Position numbers and translations under genes: made by a program. Below, piece after piece: positions 60,402 to 64,000 of a stretch of DNA of 64,000 nucleotides (positions are counted from its first letter, which is position 1; every line of letters starts with the position of its first letter). The notes under the pieces were generated by a model. The model searched no databases and was not told where the DNA came from. It saw only the letters and a program-made list of their open reading frames with translations. The stretch comes from Comamonas koreensis (lineage in GTDB: Bacteria > Pseudomonadota > Gammaproteobacteria > Burkholderiales > Burkholderiaceae_C), in NCBI RefSeq assembly GCF_014076495.1, contig NZ_CP043575.1, forward strand, positions 3,782,001-3,846,000, read 5' to 3'.

Positions 60402-60982
60402 GACGGACAGTATTTGAATCCCAGGAATGTGCATTTGGACTTGCTACTTTGTCGGAAAAAGGCTGGCTGCCGTCATTCCGTTTTGGTGGATTGATGACCG
60501 CTGCCACCTATAGCAGCCATTGGGCTTGTCGCATCCCGAGTGACAGCTCCTCCGTCAGCAGCAGAACTTTCGCAAGGGCGACCAAGTTCCGTGGCTCCAC
60601 GCAGGTCAAAGGCTGCTTTCACGAGTTGCGAACTGGCGGTGCCGACCCGAAGCGATATCTCTGAGCAAGCATAGAGAAGCGCCAAATGATGCATATGTTA
60701 CATTTCTTGTAACTCAGTCGGGCAGGACATGCACCCTGGCGGTAGGTTAGCGATCGGCTTATAAAAAATCTTTGTTCATTCCTAGAATGACCTCACGCTC
60801 CGCTGCACCGACCACGTTTATCGGCCGGCGAATTAAAAGTTAAGCCACATAGAACTATTGTCGGGGGTATATGGCTTGAAAGCAGTAGAGACTCTGCAAG
60901 AGACTGGTTGGGCTGGCCACAGTAGTGAAGCCGTGCCGTTTAGCGGCGGTGTGAGATTTTTTCTCAAGAAAATGGGGGGATC
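60402..60982. other. Gene-free gap of 580 bases
   Basis: Between the NERD helicase and the HNH gene. Short open frames exist on both strands (60449-60664 plus, 60473-60694 minus), but neither has coding character or a binding site. The last 150 bases are AT-richer and probably hold the promoter of the HNH gene. I see no repeat or RNA gene. Confidence 0.4.
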
Positions 60983-61978
60983 ATGCGCAAAGGATTAGAT
61001 CGGGTCGTCGATGCATTGAGGCTAGCAGCAGCTGGGCTGGACCAGCTTTTCGAACGCAAGGGGATTAAGTCCCACATGATGCCCAACCCAGATGGGCACC
61101 CTTGGATTCGCGTCATGCATCCCATGCACGAAGTGCGCTTCATAGGGATCACGCCAAACCGCGGAGATGGCCCGATATACTTGAAGCTGCGCGTATTTCT
61201 GTACGAGCAATACAAAGATGAGTTTGATCGGTTGCTGTTGGGCAAATTCTTCTCATTTGAAGGGGTGGCGCTGCTACGCAATCCCGCATATCCGGGCGCG
61301 TCTTGGTTGCGTTATTTGGAGGATGAAGGTAGACCCGTTGTCGGTTACGAAACAACAATCAATGTGTCCGCTTGGCCTGACGAAACCTTTAATGCCCGCA
61401 TTCACTCTCTGTGCGAGGAATTTTGCTTTTTCGCTAGGGCTGTTGTGACTGGTGGCGCTGAATACGACGCGCTGCCGGACACTAGGCCTAGCAAACCTGC
61501 ACCTGCGTGGCTTCGTGATGAGGCGGCGCTAGAGGAGCTACAGGCCAATTCTGACCTTAGCGAGTCAGAAATTTTGGCTTTGGTGAAGATCCGTATAGGG
61601 CAGAGCAACTACCGGCAGCAGCTCATCCAGAGATGGGGTGGCTGCTCGGTGACGGGCTGCAAATTGACGGAATTCCTCATCGCATCCCACATTCATGCTT
61701 GGGGCAAGTGCGAAAGCGCTGATGAGCGCTGGGATCCAGATAACGGACTGCTCCTCACACCAAGCCTAGATAAACTTTTCGACCGCGGATTAATTGGTTT
61801 CGACGACAGCGGTTACGTGGTGATCCATCCTAATCTGGCACGCGGCCAAATGCATCACTTCGGAGTCGATCAGAACATTCGATTACGAAGAGATGTGCTT
61901 AACAAGCATCTAGGCATCATGAAGTACCTCAAGCGTCACAGACAAGTCAACGGGTTGGAGCCGATTTCAGTTGCTTAG
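60983..61978 (+). CDS. HNH endonuclease-domain protein
   Basis: A 331-residue protein with a C-terminal HNH domain: YRQQLIQRWGGCSVTGCKLTEFLIASHIHAWGKC, then DPDNGLLLTPSLDKLFDRGLIGF. The CxxxxC (CSVTGC), His pair in SHIHAW, Asn in DNGLLL, and the FDRG strand are the usual elements of the HNH_2-type fold. The N-terminal 200 residues are of an unrecognised kind and may recognise DNA or a signal. The ATG has GGGGGA 3 bases upstream. Such stand-alone proteins are frequent in defence islands; this one follows the NERD helicase but after a 580-base gap. Confidence 0.83.
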   Translation: MRKGLDRVVDALRLAAAGLDQLFERKGIKSHMMPNPDGHPWIRVMHPMHEVRFIGITPNRGDGPIYLKLRVFLYEQYKDEFDRLLLGKFFSFEGVALLRNPAYPGASWLRYLEDEGRPVVGYETTINVSAWPDETFNARIHSLCEEFCFFARAVVTGGAEYDALPDTRPSKPAPAWLRDEAALEELQANSDLSESEILALVKIRIGQSNYRQQLIQRWGGCSVTGCKLTEFLIASHIHAWGKCESADERWDPDNGLLLTPSLDKLFDRGLIGFDDSGYVVIHPNLARGQMHHFGVDQNIRLRRDVLNKHLGIMKYLKRHRQVNGLEPISVA

Positions 61979-62488
61979 AAACTATAAGCGAACCTGTTCG
62001 ATTGACTGCATTCAGTCTGACTGCTGCTGCCTTCAGAGATGCTTTCAAGGACTGCTTCTGGCCGCGTTGAGCCTTAGGTTGAGGCTGCCGAAAGCTGACT
62101 TTGGCTGGCGCGGCTGTCGAATCGAAGGGCGGCTTTCTGGAGCGGCTTCGCACTTATCTTACCGGCCACAAGCCGTCAGCCGAACCCCGAAATCATACGG
62201 CCGTCCACGACCTCACCGTTGGCAGTTCTTATCTTCGACGCCTGTCATGACCTCCTCCAGCTTAAGCCTGTGAATTTGCACACCGATCCCTATCAATCAG
62301 TCTGAACCAGCACGCAACGCGGCTATTGGGCAAAAAGACGGTAAAAAAGGGCCGCTGCGGTCGACTTGCAGCCGGTGATTTGCAAGTCCGACAGGCCCCT
62401 AGCGCTTGATGGATATGCGCTACAGGACAATTTGCTGAAATTTTCGGCACACGACACAGCTTGTCGCACATCGGCCCATGATGGCGGC
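61979..62488. other. Gene-free gap at probable right side of the island
   Basis: About 510 bases of roughly even composition, with no gene I can support; a minus-strand frame at 61947-62153 is lysine- and glutamine-rich and overlaps the HNH gene end. Downstream, codon use returns to the GC-rich chromosomal style. I found no direct repeat pairing with the 37 kb side. Confidence 0.35.
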
Positions 62489-63553
62489 ATGACCACCGAA
62501 ACACCCTCCACCGGCCGCGGCGACCCGCTGTACCTGCGCGCACGCCAGCTCGTGCTCTTTCGCCGCGACCCCGGCATTGCCAACCTACAGCGCGCCCTTC
62601 GCATCGGCTACCAACACGCCACGCACCTGCGAGACGCCATGCGCGGCGACATCCTGGACTGCGATGATCTGGGCCAAAACTGGCGCATTGCCGAAGGCGC
62701 CCACAACGGGCCCGACTTGCTGCTGCAAGAAAAAATCGTCCAGGCCGCCCACTGGGTCCGCACCGCGCACAGCATGGTTGTGGCGGCAGGCGCAGGCATG
62801 GGCATCGATTCCGGCCTGCCCGACTACCGGGGCGACGAAGGTTTTTGGCGCGCCTATCCCGCGCTGGGCCGCAGCCGCCTGCGGTTTGAAAGCATCGCCT
62901 CGCCCCAGGCATTCCAGGAGCGCCCCGCAACCGCTTGGGGCTTCTATGGCCACCGGCTCAGTCTGTACCGAGCCACTACGCCGCACTCTGGCTTCGACCT
63001 GCTCCACGCCTGGGGGCAGCGCATGCAGCAAGGCTGCTTCGTGTTCACCAGCAATGTGAACGGACACTTTCAAAAGGCGGGCTTCCCGTCCGCCCGCGTG
63101 TACGAGTGCCACGGCTCCCTCCACCGGCTGCAATGCACGGTCAACTGCCAAGGCAGCATCTGGCCCACGGTGGACCTGTACCCTCAGGTGAACGACGCCG
63201 CGTGCGAATGGCTGGGCGATCTGCCCACATGCCCCCACTGCGGAGCGTTGGCGCGGCCCAATATCCAGATGTTCGACGACTGGCACTGGAACGAAAAGCG
63301 CAGCGCCCAGCAGCGCATGCTGCTCGACATGTGGCTGGACAGCGCTCATGCCCCTTTAGTCATCGAGATTGGCGCGGGCCGCGCCCTGCCCACGGTGCGC
63401 AACTTCACCCGGCGCATGCAGCAGCGCGGCAGCCGGCTGATCCGCATCAATTTGCATGAGGCAAACATCCACAACCCCGGCGACATTGAACTGGCGCTGG
63501 GGGCCAAGGAGGCTCTGGAAGGGATTGCGGCACAGCTGCTTCAACACCACTGA
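62489..63553 (+). CDS. Sir2-family protein with FtsK-gamma-like N-terminus
   Basis: A 354-residue protein. Residues about 12-60 (YLRARQLVLFRRDPGIANLQ, then RALRIGYQHATHLRDAM) match the pattern of the FtsK gamma winged helix, which reads short DNA motifs. Residues from about 85 form a Sir2 domain: GAGMGIDSGLPDYRG binds NAD, TSNVNGHFQKAG follows, His in ECHGS (about residue 206) is the catalytic base, and CTVNC with CPHC (about 215 and 248) bind zinc. It would be an NAD-dependent deacylase or NAD hydrolase with its own DNA-binding part. The ATG at 62489 is my choice; the frame is open from 62366. No operon partner is evident. Confidence 0.8.
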   Translation: MTTETPSTGRGDPLYLRARQLVLFRRDPGIANLQRALRIGYQHATHLRDAMRGDILDCDDLGQNWRIAEGAHNGPDLLLQEKIVQAAHWVRTAHSMVVAAGAGMGIDSGLPDYRGDEGFWRAYPALGRSRLRFESIASPQAFQERPATAWGFYGHRLSLYRATTPHSGFDLLHAWGQRMQQGCFVFTSNVNGHFQKAGFPSARVYECHGSLHRLQCTVNCQGSIWPTVDLYPQVNDAACEWLGDLPTCPHCGALARPNIQMFDDWHWNEKRSAQQRMLLDMWLDSAHAPLVIEIGAGRALPTVRNFTRRMQQRGSRLIRINLHEANIHNPGDIELALGAKEALEGIAAQLLQHH

Positions 63554-63809
63554 ACATGCCCCAGCATTTTTCCGCAAGGCGTTCGGGCGCTGGCTCGGGC
63601 AGAACCGTCGCCAATTCAACCAACCGCCCCGCATCACGTTGCAGCGCAGTGACTACCGAGTCTGTGCTATTAAACAGCGCCTACGAATGAAAGGGGCAAT
63701 TTCTGAAGGTCCTCCATACCCAGCGCAACCTGCTGTAGGTGACACGATTTACCATGCTCATGCCGGATGATTCCTGCAGCCCCCCTGATGTACCGGAGTC
63801 ATTTCGCCG

Positions 63810-64000
63810 ATGGTTGATTTTCTTTTTCTGGACTTCGATGGGGTGCTGCACCCCCAATATGATGGCGAGCCGACGCCCAAAGAGATCTGCTTTTGCCATC
63901 TACCCAGGTTTGAGGCGGTGATGCGCCGGCATTCCGGTGTGCAAATCGTCCTCAGTTCCACATGGCGCCAGCAATTTGGCCTGCCGCAACTGCGCGCCAT
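63810..64000 (+). CDS. HAD-like protein, N-terminus only (cut by window edge)
   Basis: The first 63 codons are visible, starting MVDFLFLDFDGVLHPQ, and run off the right edge. LDFDGVLHP is HAD motif I (DxDxV) and VQIVLSSTWR is motif II (hhhSST), the pattern of the HAD domains associated with small RNA-repair-type or phosphatase proteins. No gene is seen in the 256 bases before it. Confidence 0.75.
   Translation, partial: MVDFLFLDFDGVLHPQYDGEPTPKEICFCHLPRFEAVMRRHSGVQIVLSSTWRQQFGLPQLRA

Noticed and set aside
60449..60694. Short overlapping frames on both strands
   Set aside because: No start signals, no domain and an arbitrary residue mix. The gap is better described as gene-free.
1..64000. 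CRISPR arrays, tRNA and rRNA genes
   Set aside because: I looked for regularly spaced repeats, conserved tRNA arms with CCA ends and rRNA-like blocks and found none. A tRNAscan or Rfam search would be decisive.

Overview
The window is 64 kb of GC-rich DNA. It most resembles a Burkholderiales chromosome of the family Comamonadaceae (Comamonas, Delftia or a relative). The clues are a Bug-type extracytoplasmic receptor, many CoA-pathway genes under IclR and TetR regulators, a MesX/MesD methionine synthase pair under a MetR-like regulator, and several IPTL-CTERM surface proteins. I saw no rRNA, tRNA, CRISPR array, integrase or intact insertion sequence.

Layout, 1-30 kb (core metabolism and transport). 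A SsuA/TauA-type ABC importer (minus strand, permease cut by the left edge) is divergent from a TctD/TctE-like two-component pair. A MetR-like regulator is divergent from mesX and mesD, with a perfect TGAA-N5-TTCA box between them. Next comes an IclR-controlled region: acyl-CoA dehydrogenase, Bug receptor and nitronate monooxygenase on minus, CaiB-type CoA-transferase and a YhdH/AcuI-like reductase on plus. It carries an operator-like palindrome and a 123-bp inverted-repeat element. A FecI/FecR pair behind a Fur-like box follows. Then a TetR-controlled operon encodes alcohol dehydrogenase, aldehyde dehydrogenase, a single-chain acyl-CoA carboxylase, two acyl-CoA ligases and a branched-chain-type ABC receptor. 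This order suggests oxidation of an alcohol to an acid, activation to a CoA ester and carboxylation; the substrate is unknown.

Layout, 30-37 kb (cell surface). There are two intact IPTL-CTERM proteins and one broken by a 10-bp tandem duplication, a secreted protein sharing a domain with the 535-residue protein near 15 kb, and a membrane acyltransferase.

Layout, 37-62 kb (accessory island). An AT-rich stretch holds an unknown protein with a DNA-binding-like tail, an AlpA-like regulator, a YagK/YfjJ (inovirus Gp2-like) protein and small membrane or lipoproteins. Then a tightly packed five-gene operon (42.05-53.68 kb) encodes an HTH protein, a SNF2/RapA-like helicase, a beta-class DNA methyltransferase, a type III Res-like helicase-nuclease and a DUF262/DUF1524 protein. 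I read it as an anti-phage or anti-plasmid system. Within the methyltransferase, the catalytic and putative recognition segment is AT-rich while both ends are GC-rich, which suggests a domain swap. Next is a minus-strand module typical of integrative conjugative elements (Gp3-like protein, YqaJ nuclease, DUF932 and a zinc-ribbon/glycine-zipper protein) with terminator-like hairpins before its genes. A NERD-UvrD helicase and an HNH endonuclease follow. Neither island end nor an integrase is visible.

Layout, 62-64 kb. A Sir2 protein with an FtsK-gamma-like N-terminus is followed by the start of a HAD-like protein cut by the right edge.
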